Shown: positions 1-11,548 of the stretch, piece by piece
Numbering within the stretch: the stretch's first letter is position 1
Layout: each line of letters begins with the position of its first letter
Origin: Stromatinia cepivora
Lineage: Eukaryota; Ascomycota; Leotiomycetes; Helotiales; Sclerotiniaceae
Assembly (NCBI GenBank): GCA_014898415.1
Contig: RCTD01000021.1
Span: 682,001 to 746,000, forward strand
Direction of reading: 5' to 3'
DNA length: 64,000 nt
Position numbers and translations under genes: made by a program
The notes under the pieces: model-generated
The model's database searches: none
Seen by the model: only the letters and a program-made list of their open reading frames with translations
What the model was told of the DNA's origin: nothing

Positions 1-3000
1 CAGGTTGTCTGATGCGAGCATTATGTAAGCGACGATCAACTGCGACTGTGATTCTGTTTTTCCGGACGTTGGTAACATAACCTTTGGCGAGAGCAAAATG
101 ACCCTTTTCATCTGAGATGACGATTGGTTCTCCTACAATTATTTGAGAGTCCATGAAGGAGAATCCTGGTGCTGTTGAGTTTTTTGGTTTGATCATAGTG
201 TATCGATATCGATTAATCTTCTCGTTGTTGAGGTCTTTGTATGCTGATCCTTCTTCTATGATAACATTGGAAAAACATCGACCAAGTTTCTCTCGTTCTG
301 AACTAAGCATAGTCCATAACTCTCGACGAAATTTTAGAGAATCTTTCTCCTCTTTCGTGAGAAGATCATCCCATTTGAGGAAGAACTCTTTATGCCTTGG
401 ACTAAGATGTTTGACCACTTCATCAAACTTATCCTTCATGCCACTTGTCTCACCATTTCCATCATCGGCCAACTTGTGATAAATGAAGCATGTATTCTTC
501 GCATAACACCTTCCACACATATTTTCTTTCTTAAGCATAGGTGGAAGTTGGGCATTTTTCTCTCGGACGAAACACGCCAGTTCATTCCTCTGCATGATCA
601 TATGGCGGAGTTCATGGCGAATAGCAGGAATCCTGATGGTCTCCGAAGTTTCCATGTAGTACAAAATACCATAAGCAATTTCAACATCATAACGATCAGA
701 TATGAGGAGATTGTAGAGTGCAGTTTGCGCCCGATTGGCTACACTAGGATTCTTGCCAGTTTTGACTTCAAAAGGTGCAGTAAGTGTTCTTTGCTCTTTC
801 CCATCTTCCATGGTGATTTGTACCGTAGCATCAATATTGCCTTTCAAACCATACATTGGAGACCAGACGTGCTCTTCAACATCGAGAAGGTTGCTCACAC
901 ACATAGCCACGCTATCACCATTGCTAGCTTTTACTAGAGCTCCAGGCTAAGGAAATTAGTATATAGAATGAAAACGGCCTGGTTTACTTACTTTTGGTTG
1001 AGATGACACAAACAATTCCGCCCATGCTTGCAACTCTCCCATCTTACTATGTAGATATTCTACAGCTTGAGGTATTTGAACCTTGATTACATACAAATCT
1101 TCAAGATGTCTCTGAGCAAGCTTGTCAATGAGCTCACCTAAAAACATTGTGTCCCATCGATTAGCAAGCATTGCAGCCTGAAAAATCTCATGCAGAATCG
1201 TTCCATAAAGCATTGCTGGAGATGCTTCACCAGTAGCTTTGACCCTATCTTGGAGGACTGCACGACGAGTGCATCCAAAAGAATCTGCCACAACAAGCGC
1301 AGAAATAAGATGATCCGGGTGGAGAATGATCAAACCTGAGTTGTCATCTATGATACAGATTCCCTGAGAGTCGAACTTGCCAATGATATGGACAAAGGCT
1401 TTCATAGTCACAGGAGTATCAATCCACGTGCCTCGGAGGTGAACCATTCTCTTAACTTTGGAACGCTCAGGTTGAAGAAAAAGTATCTTGGGCTGGTTAG
1501 TTAAATCAAGACAATAGATCAAGAGTGTTTACCCTTTCTGGCTGCAATCTACCATTAACACCTTCATATTGATTATCATCTATCATAGTGACAAGATATC
1601 TTTGAATTGCGCGAACTTTTTCCATAGACTAGAAATTTCTTAGCATTGAATTAATAATATATTGCTATGGATTTCTCGGACGTACAGGCATTAAGCTATT
1701 TGCTGATGGTTTAAGTGACTGAGTTGCTGCTATCTCCGCAGCAGCAAAATCTGAATCGTCTATATCGTCGCCATATTCATCATCGGACTCTTCCTTCTTA
1801 GCTGATGTGCCTCTAGGCCTTGATGGTGGAAGCTCTACATTATCCACCGGAACCGATCCAGCAAACGCAGCATCAAAATCATCATCATCCAAACCTTCAC
1901 CAAATTCATCACTACTATCGTCATCAACTGCTTTCAAAGTGCTAGGGCTTCTCGACACATTCGGAGGTTTATGTGTAGAGTAAGTTTTCGGCTTAGGCGG
2001 CGATTGATATATTTTGGGTGGAGGTAGTGGTCGTGACATTGAAGCAGGAGGAGCTTGTGTTTGTGACTCGATAGCCGAAAGAATTATCCCACCAATTTCA
2101 TCGAGACCATCATCAGAACCATAATCTGACTCGGAAGTGGAAGGTCTCTTTGGGCTCGGTAGAGGAGCAGCGGACTCGGCATTCCTGATTGGTGATGAGG
2201 GCGGCTCAAGTCTCCTTTTTAGAGGCGATGTCCTCTTCTCAGTTCCCTTTTGTCCTAGTGGGGAGCTTAATCCTTCAGATGGAAATAGTCCTTTGTCGGG
2301 AAGAGGTGATGAGCTTGAAGGACCACGAGAAATATGCTTTGGCTTGTAACCTTCCTGCAGTCGTCTCATCAAACCCGGGGTATCGATATCTCTAGTTTTT
2401 CCTATCCTATTCGGCTGATGTCTCTTTGGATTTAATGGATTGCCAAGACTCCTTGATCGGGTCAATCCTCTAAGTGTATTTCCGTCTTTCGATGATTGCG
2501 GAGACGCGTTGTCCATAATCCGTGAGAGTTTATGATCCTTCTTAGGTATTCTCATCCACACTTCAACCTCTGGCCCCGGTCGAGGAAGTGAATCTGCCTG
2601 CGAAGAACGACCCAATATAGGTGAAGAGCTCTGTGCCCTATAAAACTCGCCATCGCTTCTCTTCCTCTTTCCCAGATTTCCAGTTCGCGGGTCAGGTAAC
2701 TGTTGACTATCTTTGTTTATATCCCATATTATACGATCGTCAGGTGATACTGCTTTGAATGGTCGCTTGAAATCGGTGTTTAGTGTGGGATCAAACCCCA
2801 TTGATGGGGTGGAAGGTGCATCTGCAGGAATGGGCTCCTCGAGGGAGATATCTTCTTCTACAGAACTCTTCCCATCTTTTGATGAGCTCTGTCGCCTCCT
2901 CTTCGATGGTGTGGTAGTCCTGCTATCTGTCTCCGATGACACCAAATTTATAATTTCTTTCGAATCATCCTTTTTCCCGGTTTGTTCGCGGTATTGAAAA

Positions 3001-3241
3001 TTATTGAGTATATTCTTGGTAGTGGTTGAGACAGGAATCGGGGGTTTCTCTGCCAATGGTTTTGCTGGAACTTTGGGCTTTTGCTGTTGGTTTTGATAAT
3101 TCTTATTTCTTTGCCATTGTGGTCGGGACTTTGTTCAATTAGCTTCCATTCGTAACTCTCTTCCAGAGTAGAATTTGATATACATACATTATTCTCTTTT
3201 CCTGAATGATTGGTATCAGAGAAGGACTTTTGAAGAGGCAT
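1..3241 (-). CDS. dna2: DNA replication ATP-dependent helicase/nuclease Dna2 (5' part, runs off left edge)
   Basis: Dna2 trims long flaps during Okazaki fragment maturation and resects DNA ends; it combines a RecB-type nuclease with an Fe-S cluster and a C-terminal SF1 helicase. I read exons 3241-3188, 3128-1686, 1628-1533, 1492-992 and 946 to beyond position 1, in continuous frame (about 1013 codons here). The first ~480 residues are Ser/Pro/acidic and disordered. Recognisable Dna2 segments are VHLRGTW, HPDHLISALVVADSFGCTRR, AVLQDRVKATGEASP, then the nuclease motif FEVKTGKN after WSPMYGLKGNIDATV. The four Fe-S cysteines are visible: one in FGCTRR, three in CGRCYAKNTC. The helicase domain lies outside the window. 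The start ATG at 3241 is chosen because a GTATGT...AG intron (3187-3129) joins its short exon in frame. The promoter has MCB/SCB-like boxes. Confidence 0.93.
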
Positions 3242-3803
3242 TATATCTTCACAAAACATGAATTGGTATAGTACATGAGATATGGTGTTTATGAAGTGTA
3301 GCAATATCAAAATAAACTGAACCAAAACCAAAATGTTAACGTTAACGTTAATGTTAATGTTAATGTTATGTTAGTGGGATGATTAGTTCTTGCACTTTGT
3401 GGGAGTAGATAACAGTAGTTCTACGCGATTTCGCGACTTGGAACGCGAACGCGCTTTCCCTTTTCTGCACATCATTAGCGTGTTTTTGATTTGATCCTTT
3501 CTAGTTCCCCTCCAAATTTAACCCCTGCCCTTTTCTTATTTCTACTGTGTTTTTGTTTTTGTTCTCCGATCGTCGGCTATGAGTGGAGAATAGCGGAAGA
3601 GCTTAACGCCCCAATATTTCCGGGGCTGATAAGAATGTTGTCACACAGAGCACAAGATCAGAATAATTAATAATTTCTCTGCCAGGTCAGATAGACAGAT
3701 AATTAAGGTATGTTACACCAACGAACTTTTCACATATAAATTAATTTTCGGCACCATATAAATCATTTTCATTTCTAACCATTTAATAGCTTCAATCGCA
3801 ATC
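3242..3803. promoter_or_regulatory. Divergent promoter region between dna2 and the oxodicarboxylate carrier
   Basis: About 560 bp separate the two divergent start codons. It contains a tandem hexamer tract (GTTAAC/GTTAAT, about six units, near 3334-3371) and a cluster of ACGCG boxes at 3423-3427, 3443-3447 and 3449-3453 with TTTCGCG (complement CGCGAAA) at 3429-3435. ACGCG and CRCGAAA are the core words of the G1/S factors MBF and SBF, so they most likely serve dna2. The assignment of sites is by motif only. Confidence 0.55.
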
Positions 3804-5022
3804 ATGACCACCGAAAAGCCTCTTCCATTCGTTTACCAGTTCGCAGCTGGTACGTTAACCCCTCATCCCATTTCATGAAATTGAAACTTACAAACACATT
3901 CTAGGTGCGATTGCTGGTGTGTCTGAAGTGAGTTCTTTCTGCTGCATATCCTGCGAAACTTGCAGAACGTTAGAACTAAATTTGATGAAATTGCGATAGA
4001 TTCTTGTTATGTAGGTACTCCTCGTAAGAAGACAACCAACTGCTAGTGCACATACTAACTCATACAGGTACCCGTTAGATGTCGTGAAGACTAGAGTGTG
4101 AGTCTTGATTTTCCATATTTTCTATACGCCGGTACACCGAACAGAATACTGACCGAAGAATAGACAACTGCAAACTAGCTCCGCTGGACCGGACGGCTAC
4201 AATGGCATGGTGGATTGCTTCAGAAAGATCATCAAGAATGAAGGGTACAAACTCCCAAACTGCTCTACTCCCCAAACCGAAAATATGTGCTGACATCTAC
4301 TTCAAAGTGTCTCACGACTATACCGCGGAATCGAAGCCCCAATCCTAATGGAAGCCCCCAAACGTGCCACCAAATTCGCCGCCAACGAATCATGGGGAAA
4401 ATTCTACCGCGATATATTCGGCGTCGCCAAACAAAATCAATCTCTCGCTATCCTCACCGGAGCCACCGCCGGTGCAACCGAATCATTCGTAGTCGTCCCC
4501 TTCGAACTTGTCAAAATCCGTCTACAAGATCGCGCTTCCGCCGGAAAATACTCCGGAATGGTAGATTGCGTAACCAAAATTGTGAAAGCCGAGGGACCAT
4601 TAGCTCTTTACAACGGATTGGAAAGTACAATGTGGAGACATATTTTATGGAACGCCGGATACTTTGGATGTATTTTCCAAGTCAAGGCATTAATGCCCAA
4701 GCCCGATAACAAGAAGCAGGAAATGTTAGTAAACATGATATCCGGAGCAATCGGTGGAACCACCGGTACAATTCTCAACACACCTATGGATGTCGTTAAA
4801 TCGCGTATTCAAAATAGTCCCAAGGTTGCCGGATTAGCACCAAAATACAACTGGGCCTGGCCAGCTCTCGGAACGGTCATGAAGGAAGAAGGTTTCGCTG
4901 CACTTTATAAGGGATTCTTACCCAAGGTCCTCAGATTAGGACCCGGTGGTGGTATTTTACTCGTTGTATTTACCGGAGTCACAGATTTCTTCAGGAAAAT
5001 GCGTGATGAGAAGGGATTGTAG
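3804..5022 (+). CDS. Mitochondrial 2-oxodicarboxylate carrier (Odc1/Odc2, SLC25A21 family)
   Basis: Inner-membrane antiporter that exchanges 2-oxoadipate and 2-oxoglutarate, linked to lysine metabolism. Exons 3804-3849, 3905-3927, 4000-4010, 4068-4097, 4164-4244 and 4308-5022 give 301 residues, close to yeast Odc proteins. Three mitochondrial-carrier repeats are present, each with a signature: YPLDVVKTRVQ in repeat 1, VPFELVKIRLQ in repeat 2 and TPMDVVKSRIQ in repeat 3. N-terminus is MTTEKPLPFVYQFAAGAIAG. The third exon is only 11 nt (ATTCTTGTTAT), needed to complete ILVMYPLD in repeat 1. It is transcribed away from dna2. Odc-type assignment rests on overall similarity as I recognise it, so a related oxoacid carrier is possible. 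Confidence 0.9.
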
Positions 5023-5547
5023 ATTTCTCCACCCAGCCGTGAGAGCAGAACAGATAAAGAAAGATGTGAGGTGCCCAATTTTATCCTTGTATATATCATT
5101 TGAATAAAAGCGCCGGAAAGATTTAGAGAGCATTACGAGGAATTCAAGATTCAATAGATATCATGCGATATAGATCGAGCATTCATCATGGAAATCACAT
5201 TTCTTTTCTCGAAGATATAGGATAATTAATTATGACTTGCTCAAATGACTTGCACACCCGCTCGCCATCTATCCATTTTTCCCCCGCCCACTAGGTATAT
5301 ATGTACTTTTGCACTTGAAACTCCACCAGCGCCCATTTTTTGGGCGCCCCAAAAGACTTCCAATTGTCCCTTTTCTTTCATCCTATTTCACTCCATTCAT
5401 TCCATTCCATTCCAAAACGCAACATGCACCCGATCCAGCCATTTCCTTAGACTATGAGTCCTCGTTTAACCCCATTTCCCTTGGCTTCCTTTCCCAAATG
5501 TCACCGCTTTGTTCATATTCAAACCCAGTTAGTTCACTATTCACAGC
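5023..5547. other. Convergent intergenic region
   Basis: Between the 3' ends of the carrier and the SCY1-like gene. It holds pyrimidine-rich and simple-sequence DNA (a CCATT-type tract near 5390-5414). I see no gene. Both 3' UTRs presumably lie here. Confidence 0.5.
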
Positions 5548-8500
5548 TCACAGTAAACTCTCATACGCATCCAATCCACTCTTCTTCTGCTGTTGTTGCT
5601 GCGGCTGCTGCTGCTGCTGCTGCTGCGCAACCGGCCTCTGCTGTCCCATTCCCATCCCCATTCCTCCTATCCTCTGCCCACCGCTACTAGCACCCCCAAA
5701 CGCACCATAATTACTTCCTCCCCCCGTGCCCGCACTAGGCGGCGGCGGCAACGAAAAACTCGAAAACGAACTCGAGGCGCTCTGTGAACTATTTAATGCG
5801 GGTCTTGCTTGATTCATCTGGTTCATGGAGAGTGAAGACATAGAGTTGGATATGTTGCTCAATGAGGATAAAGAGGGGTTGAGAGGAGGTGGGGAGATGG
5901 GTGAGAGGGATGAGGTTGTTGGGTTTGAGCCCCATGGGTTGGGTGTTGAGGATGAAGCGGCGGTGTTCCAGTTTATGGTTGAGGTGGTGGGTTTGGGTGG
6001 GGGGAATGCGGATTGAGGTTGGGAGAAGGAGGATTGAGGTTGAGAAAATGATGATTGAGGTTGAGAAAATGATGATTGAGGTTGGATTGGATTTGAGTAA
6101 TTAGATTGAGGTTGAAGGGGTTGTGAGAATTGGGTAGCTGATGGTGTTAGAGCGCCGAAGCTAGATAGATCGGGTGTAACTGTGCGTGATGTGGTGTTTT
6201 GTTGTGAACGAAGAACATTATTAATAGAGTTAGAAGGGAATGTAGGCGCTGTGGGTGATGGAGTAGACCACCCAAAGGCAACTGGTTTGGGTTGCGTCGA
6301 CGATTGAGATTGCTGAATACCGGGACTCGTGGGGTTAGCGTCCCAGCCGGAATCTAACGGGTTGCTTGATGACGGTGCACCAGTTCCGCCTTTAACTAGT
6401 CGTTCAAAATCCATTTCGGGGTCATCAGTTCCCACGGCAGATGGGAAGGCTGATGCGGCGCCAAAGGACATGAAGTCATCGGTCCCGTTTGCCCTTACGC
6501 CGTTGGTACCGGATAACTCTTGCAGCTTCTTTGTTTGCTCAGACTCGACCCGAACAGATAAGCTTTTGATAAGTTCCATGAAAGATTGGAACTGCTGTAA
6601 ATTTAATAGTGGTCCCAAACTCATATTCCATAGAATGGGAAGAATATCCATGGCAACGAATTCCGCATCGGCCATAGTACCAATCTGTCTAAGGACATTC
6701 AGCGCAGCGACCGCAACAGCAGGTTCTTTCGTCTTAATTGCTCGAATCAGTGGTATAATCTTCTCTTGCATAGTATATTTGTCAAGAGGTGTTGATGTGT
6801 TCTTTTTAGCACCTCCAATGCCATCAAGACCATCATTATTGGAGGCCGGATCATTTGAGCCACCGCAAAGAACTACAAAAGCTTCCAAACCTCTAACTTT
6901 GATTCCGAGACTACTTGTCTTCGTGAATACCAAAGCAATAACGGGGAAGAGTTCATTCTTGATTGTAGAAAAATCAAGAAGAGGTAGAACAACATTCAGG
7001 CTTCGCAATGCGGCATCTACAAGAGCATGTGTCGGTGAATCTATGGAGATTGCTACAATGGGCAAGATATCTAAGGCAATTAGCACAATACGTTTAGTCT
7101 GTAGAAAATACCTTACTGTCTTTGAATTCTTTGCCCGAGCAGTTGACAGATATTACTTGAATATGCTCCAGTAGTACCATTAAACCAGCCTCCTTTGCGG
7201 CATCACGCTCAGTGGGAGGTTTGGGATTATTCAAAAATATCTCCTTGAGCCTAGGCATGATCTTTTCGGTAAATGGCCGTCTCCCCGTGGGTAATAATTC
7301 GATGATTTTGAAAATATTTTGTAATATTAATGAGATCAACTCTCGGTCCTTCATTTCCTCTAATAAAGCCGGTAAAACCTTTTTCTCCATAACACTTTTT
7401 GGAAATGAGGGTAAGACCCTTGACAAACCACGCATGAATTGAGCCTTCTCATTCGGGGTCTTCGCCGGTAGAGAGTCCAAGAATCGAATGGTAGATATTA
7501 GAATGTTATCAAAGTAGGCACTTTGCTGGAATTCTTTTGCGGTCATGCGTTGCGCTGGACGTCTAGTTATCAATCGCGGTAGTACTTCTCCAGTCATATC
7601 TCTCGGTAATGATTTTTTGCACAAGAAGGAATTGCTAGATGAGGGGATAGTAGAAGACGAGGTAAATAATCTTTTGTAGCCAGAAATATTGTTATTAGAT
7701 TCCAGTGGTGAAGTATGGGGCGAATTATAGAGGGCGACAATGAGAAGACCTAGTGAGAACATATCTGCTCCAACATTTAAATTCGAGTCTAGGACAAAGT
7801 CTGGGGAACAATAGTCGAGGTTAATTTGAACGGAACGAGGTAGTCGAGGGTCGATATTCAGTACCTCAGAAAGGTTAATAGGCTGTACCGAAGATGCTTT
7901 GGTCGAATTGTCTGGCGGACTACAAAAGCTAAGTCCACTAATTTTCCAATCGGACTATAAACGATCAGTCGAAGTAGATATAAAGACGCACATGAAGCTC
8001 ACCTTGGCATTCACAAACACAGCATCAGGCGTCAGGTTCCCATGTATGAGACCAGCATTATCATGTAAAAACTCCAATGCTTTGCTGATCTGTAAAAGAC
8101 CCTTTTGTATTTCCAATTCATCTATTTCAACCTCTCTCCTCCTTCTGCCACCTTCCGAATCCTCGGTGACAAATCGACTTGTTCGCCCGCCGATACCACC
8201 AGCCCTTTCTTGTTCATCTTTCTCCTGCAGTAGACCAGATAATGAGGCCGTCACAGTCTCGGTCGCAAATTGTAAGCCTCCACCCCTCGTTTCTTCCACT
8301 GGCTCGACCAATTCCAAGATGCTGGGATGCCGCAGCCTTGCCAACGACGAAGCTTCTTTCTTTAACCTCTCAATTACCTCCTCAGTCGCACGTTTCATCG
8401 AGGTTGCACTCGACCGTCCCAAGGATCCCGCATGTGCATCTAGGGATTTGCGATCAAGGACAAAGACTGAGGCAGTCTTTCCTGTTGATTTCTTCTTCGC

Positions 8501-8602
8501 ATCGTATATTTTCCATGGTCCCGAGTATGAACTAGGTGTAGATGATACTGAGTAGTTCGAATTTATATTCGAAGTGAAGGATTTCAACGCAGAACTAAAC
8601 AT
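5548..8602 (-). CDS. SCY1-like pseudokinase (SCYL2 / fission yeast Ppk32 type)
   Basis: Exons 8602-8003, 7954-7117 and 7070-5548 give 986 residues, similar in size to SCYL2. SCYL proteins are catalytically weak or inactive kinases that act in clathrin-dependent trafficking between Golgi and endosomes. The N-terminal ~330 residues form a kinase-like domain in which the catalytic loop reads HGNLTPDAVFVN instead of HRDLxxxN and the DFG position reads SDWKISGL, so catalysis is unlikely. The middle (about 400-680) is a HEAT-like helical repeat region with SPTHALVDAALRSL and FSTIKNELFPVIA. The C-terminus is Ser/Pro/Gln-rich with QSSFSQP-type repeats, an imperfect poly-Gln tract, and ends GLDAYESLL. 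Both introns are needed to keep the family alignment. Confidence 0.88.
5589..5633. repeat. CTG/GCT trinucleotide microsatellite encoding poly-Gln
   Basis: Tandem trinucleotides inside the last exon of the SCY1-like gene. They encode the Gln tract just before the C-terminal GLDAYESLL. Likely length-variable between strains. Confidence 0.7.
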
Positions 8603-8701
8603 CTTCGCAACTCTCCTCCCACCAACACTGGCGCTTCGAAAGATTGTCCGAACTTATTGCGCATGAAACCTAAAGCCTTGATAATTATATTGTAAAGAAG
8701 C

Positions 8702-8935
8702 TTATAATGGCCAATATGATCTCGTTAAAGTAATTGTTGTAACTTTTGATAGACTTTCGTGCTTGGCGTAATAAGTTTGTTGTTGATCTGCCAGTTTGTT
8801 CTCTACTTCTGGTGTACAAAAATCGTAAGCCTTGTCAAATAAAGGACATCTAGTTTGGAATTTGCCGGGCCTCTCACAAACACAACAAGGCTTCAGCTTT
8901 TGAGATTCAGGGATATCGCTTACATAAGGCTGCAT
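8702..8935 (-). CDS. Small cysteine-motif protein, possibly Cox17-like
   Basis: A 77-residue ORF starting MQPYVSDIPESQKLK. It carries PCCVC followed by nine residues, Cys, nine residues, Cys (C17, C18, C20, C30, C40). Cox17, the copper chaperone for cytochrome oxidase, has KPCCVC with Cx9C spacing, and the first part fits. The last Cys of the Cox17 hairpin is missing (residue 50 is Asp), and the middle spacing is nine rather than ten. It sits between the SCY1-like gene and the aminotransferase, facing away from the latter. It could be a diverged twin-Cx9C protein, a gene with a missed exon, or chance. I am unsure. Confidence 0.42.
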   Translation of the reverse strand: MQPYVSDIPESQKLKPCCVCERPGKFQTRCPLFDKAYDFCTPEVENKLADQQQTYYAKHESLSKVTTITLTRSYWPL

Positions 8936-9152
8936 GAAATGGAAATGTTATTCTTTCTAATCTTATGGGACAATCTCTCCGCGATTCGGAGCCGGATGTG
9001 GTCATAAATTTATTTGGACATTCTGAATTGACTTACTGACTCCTAGGACCATTTCAAAGCATAGGTGGGATCTTACATATTTAAAGAGCTCAAGTTTCCC
9101 AGTTCGATACTTCGAGGTTCATCCCAACTTTTTATACTTGAAATTGGTCAAA

Positions 9153-10438
9153 ATGCTTCGTCAATTGTTCCCAAGAGGGACAGCTTTCGCGAAACCAAGC
9201 TCCAGAGTGTTAAGACGGTGGGAGGCTTCGTCGAGATTATACAGCATACAAGCAGAAGCTGCTTCTACAATAAAGTTACAAGATATCGACCCTACCAAAT
9301 TAACCATAACCAAAACCACTACCCCCAGTGAACTACTCCCTCCTAATGAATTGGTCTTTGGAAGATCGTTTACAGGCAAGCTCCCCTGGGAACTGTTCAC
9401 AACTCCAATCGCTGACCGCTCATAGATCATATGCTTAGCATTGAATGGACAGCTTCTGAAGGATGGTTACCCGCACGTATAACACCTTACCAAAACCTTT
9501 CTCTCGATCCCGCCTCCTGCGTTTTCCATTATGCATTCGAATGTTTCGAGGGAATGAAAGCATACAAGGATAAAAGCGGAAACGTAAGACTGTTTAGACC
9601 TACTAAGAATATGGAGCGAATGAACAAATCCTCAGCTCGTATTGCCCTGCCAACTTTCGATCAATCGGCTATGATTGAGTTGATTTCGAAATTCGTTGCT
9701 ATGGAGAAACGATTCATCCCAGATGCTAGAGGATATTCATTATACCTAAGACCGACTATGATTGGAACACAAAGAACATTGGGTGTTGGACCACCAGGAT
9801 CCGCGTTACTATATGTTATTGCTTCTCCAGTTGGACCATACTATCCTACTGGATTCAAGGCCGTGTCATTGGAAGCTACAGATTATGCCGTAAGAGCATG
9901 GCCAGGAGGAGTTGGAGACAAGAAGTTGGGTGCAAACTATGCTCCATGTATATTGCCACAATTAGAGGCTGCTAAGAGAGGATTCCACCAAAACTTATGG
10001 TTATTCGGCGAAGAGGAGTTTGTTACCGAGGTTGGTACCATGAATATGTTTGTGGCTATCAAGAATAAGGAAGGCCAGAAGGAATTGGTTACTGCTCCAT
10101 TAGACGGTACCATCTTGGGAGGTGTCACAAGAGATTCTGTTCTGTCTTTAGCTCGCGAGAAGCTTACCAAGGAGGGATGGATCATTTCTGAGCGCAAATA
10201 CACTATGAAAGAATTATCAGATGCATCGAAGGAAGGAAGATTATTAGAGGCGTTCGGAGCAGGAACAGCAGCTGTTGTTAGTCCAGTGAGAAATATCTCA
10301 TGGAAGGGTAAATTGGTAGAGTGTGGGTTGAAACCAGAACAAGAAGCCGGTGAGATCGCATTGAAGATGAAGGAATGGATCGAGGCGAGGCAATATGGTG
10401 ATGAGGAGCATGAGTGGAGTTATGTTGTACCTAATTAG
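9153..10438 (+). CDS. Branched-chain amino-acid aminotransferase, mitochondrial
   Basis: PLP enzyme interconverting Leu, Ile and Val with their 2-oxoacids using glutamate/2-oxoglutarate. Exons 9153-9375 and 9426-10438 give 411 residues. The N-terminus is basic and hydroxylated ([20 protein letters not shown]), typical of a mitochondrial presequence. Conserved class IV aminotransferase segments follow: [52 protein letters not shown] with the likely PLP lysine near residue 241, and [13 protein letters not shown]. The intron must end exon 1 after ACA G to yield FTDHML, which makes the donor GCAAGC (GC-AG intron). An upstream in-frame TTG at 9138 is less likely as start. Confidence 0.95.
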
Positions 10439-10980
10439 CGAACTTCTGTGTGCGTATAAATACCTATAGAGCCGGACGAATGAAAATTGAGCAATAGAAT
10501 ACATGTTAGTCATACTTTACATCTTAGGCTGGTTTCCGGCTGGTTTCAAACGAAGTTGCAGGCATACACTTGGTGTTGGGTATGAGATCAGGTCCGATCT
10601 TGTCCTTGGGAGCGGTAGAGGGTCCTCCATCACCGGGGTCGAATTCTCAACTCCTCGCCACAAACTCCTCACTAGGCTCCTCGAATCCATTTCACTGTGA
10701 GCTCACATATGCACCCTTCTATAGCACAAATTTCTTCAAAAAGGAAAGAAAAGAAACTCAATAATATTCCTTCGCTCTATTAGCACGTATCATATTTCGT
10801 GCAACCCGTACATCTTGATATGCATCCAGCAAGATGTCCATCGTCTCCATCATCAATACTTCGTATGTACAGCTTCCCCACGCTTCATCAGTTTCTGTCC
10901 ATCAGTCTCTGTCCCTCCGTCTCTCTGCCCATCAGTCTTCGTCCAAATTCTCCATCGTAGCTTGCTCAAATCGTAACGCT
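10439..10980. other. Convergent intergenic region
   Basis: Lies between the 3' ends of the aminotransferase and the complex I subunit. Short ORFs here lack any recognisable content. I see no gene. Confidence 0.5.
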
Positions 10981-11548
10981 TTATGATTTGTCTTCTGGCT
11001 CCTTCAAGATCCCTTCGACTTCTAACCTTCTGCGTGCTTCTTCTAATGCCCAGGTTTGTATCCTGTGAGTGATGGTTAGCAGTGCTCGGAGTTTTTGTGC
11101 GGTGAAATTTTTGTAGAAGCTTTTTTTCCAAATATCTCTTCGAGGTTCTTGCCACAACCCCCTCCACCCCTCTTCCCAAAATCCTCATCTCCCACCCATT
11201 TCAAAAGTCCCTCACTTTCACATCTCACACCCATATCCAATACATCCAACGAACCACAGAAACAAAAGAAACAAAAACCTACGAAGTATCCGGTTTAACC
11301 GCATAACCCACAACCCCAAAAGCACACGCCCCAAAAAACCCATACACCCACAAATTCTCCCATCCCTCCTTCTCCGGCTTCTCTCCAGGCTTCACCCCAA
11401 ACAACCATCCAGTCGGCGGATCATAATGATCCCCATGATCTGCCGATTTACGGACTGCGGTAAAAGATAAACTTCGTGCTTGGTTGAGAACTGGTGTTTG
11501 TGTGCGGACGATCGTGCTGGCGCGGGGAATGGCGCGTGTTAAAGACAT
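10981..11548 (-). CDS. NADH:ubiquinone oxidoreductase ESSS subunit (NDUFB11 homologue)
   Basis: Accessory subunit in the membrane arm of mitochondrial complex I. Exons 11548-11283 and 11062-10981 give 115 residues. It has an N-terminal Arg/Ser-rich presequence (MSLTRAIPRASTIVRTQ), the family segment DHYDPPTGWLFGVKPGEK, PEKEGWENLWVYGFFG leading into one transmembrane helix, and a C-terminal tail SIQTWALEEARRRLEVEG. The 220-bp intron (11282-11063) starts GTAGGT, has a GCTAACC branch site, and ends CACAG. Without it the ORF stops directly after VKPDTS, so splicing is needed for the conserved tail. Confidence 0.9.

Noticed and set aside
392..937. 181-codon ORF on the plus strand
   Set aside because: Antisense shadow of the Dna2 nuclease-domain exon, which matches the family on the minus strand.
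3334..3371. GTTAAC/GTTAAT tandem hexamers as an interstitial telomere repeat
   Set aside because: The unit is not the fungal TTAGGG repeat and lies within a promoter; treated as a simple repeat.
6329..7174. 281-codon ORF on the plus strand
   Set aside because: Antisense to the SCY1-like gene; no recognisable protein content.
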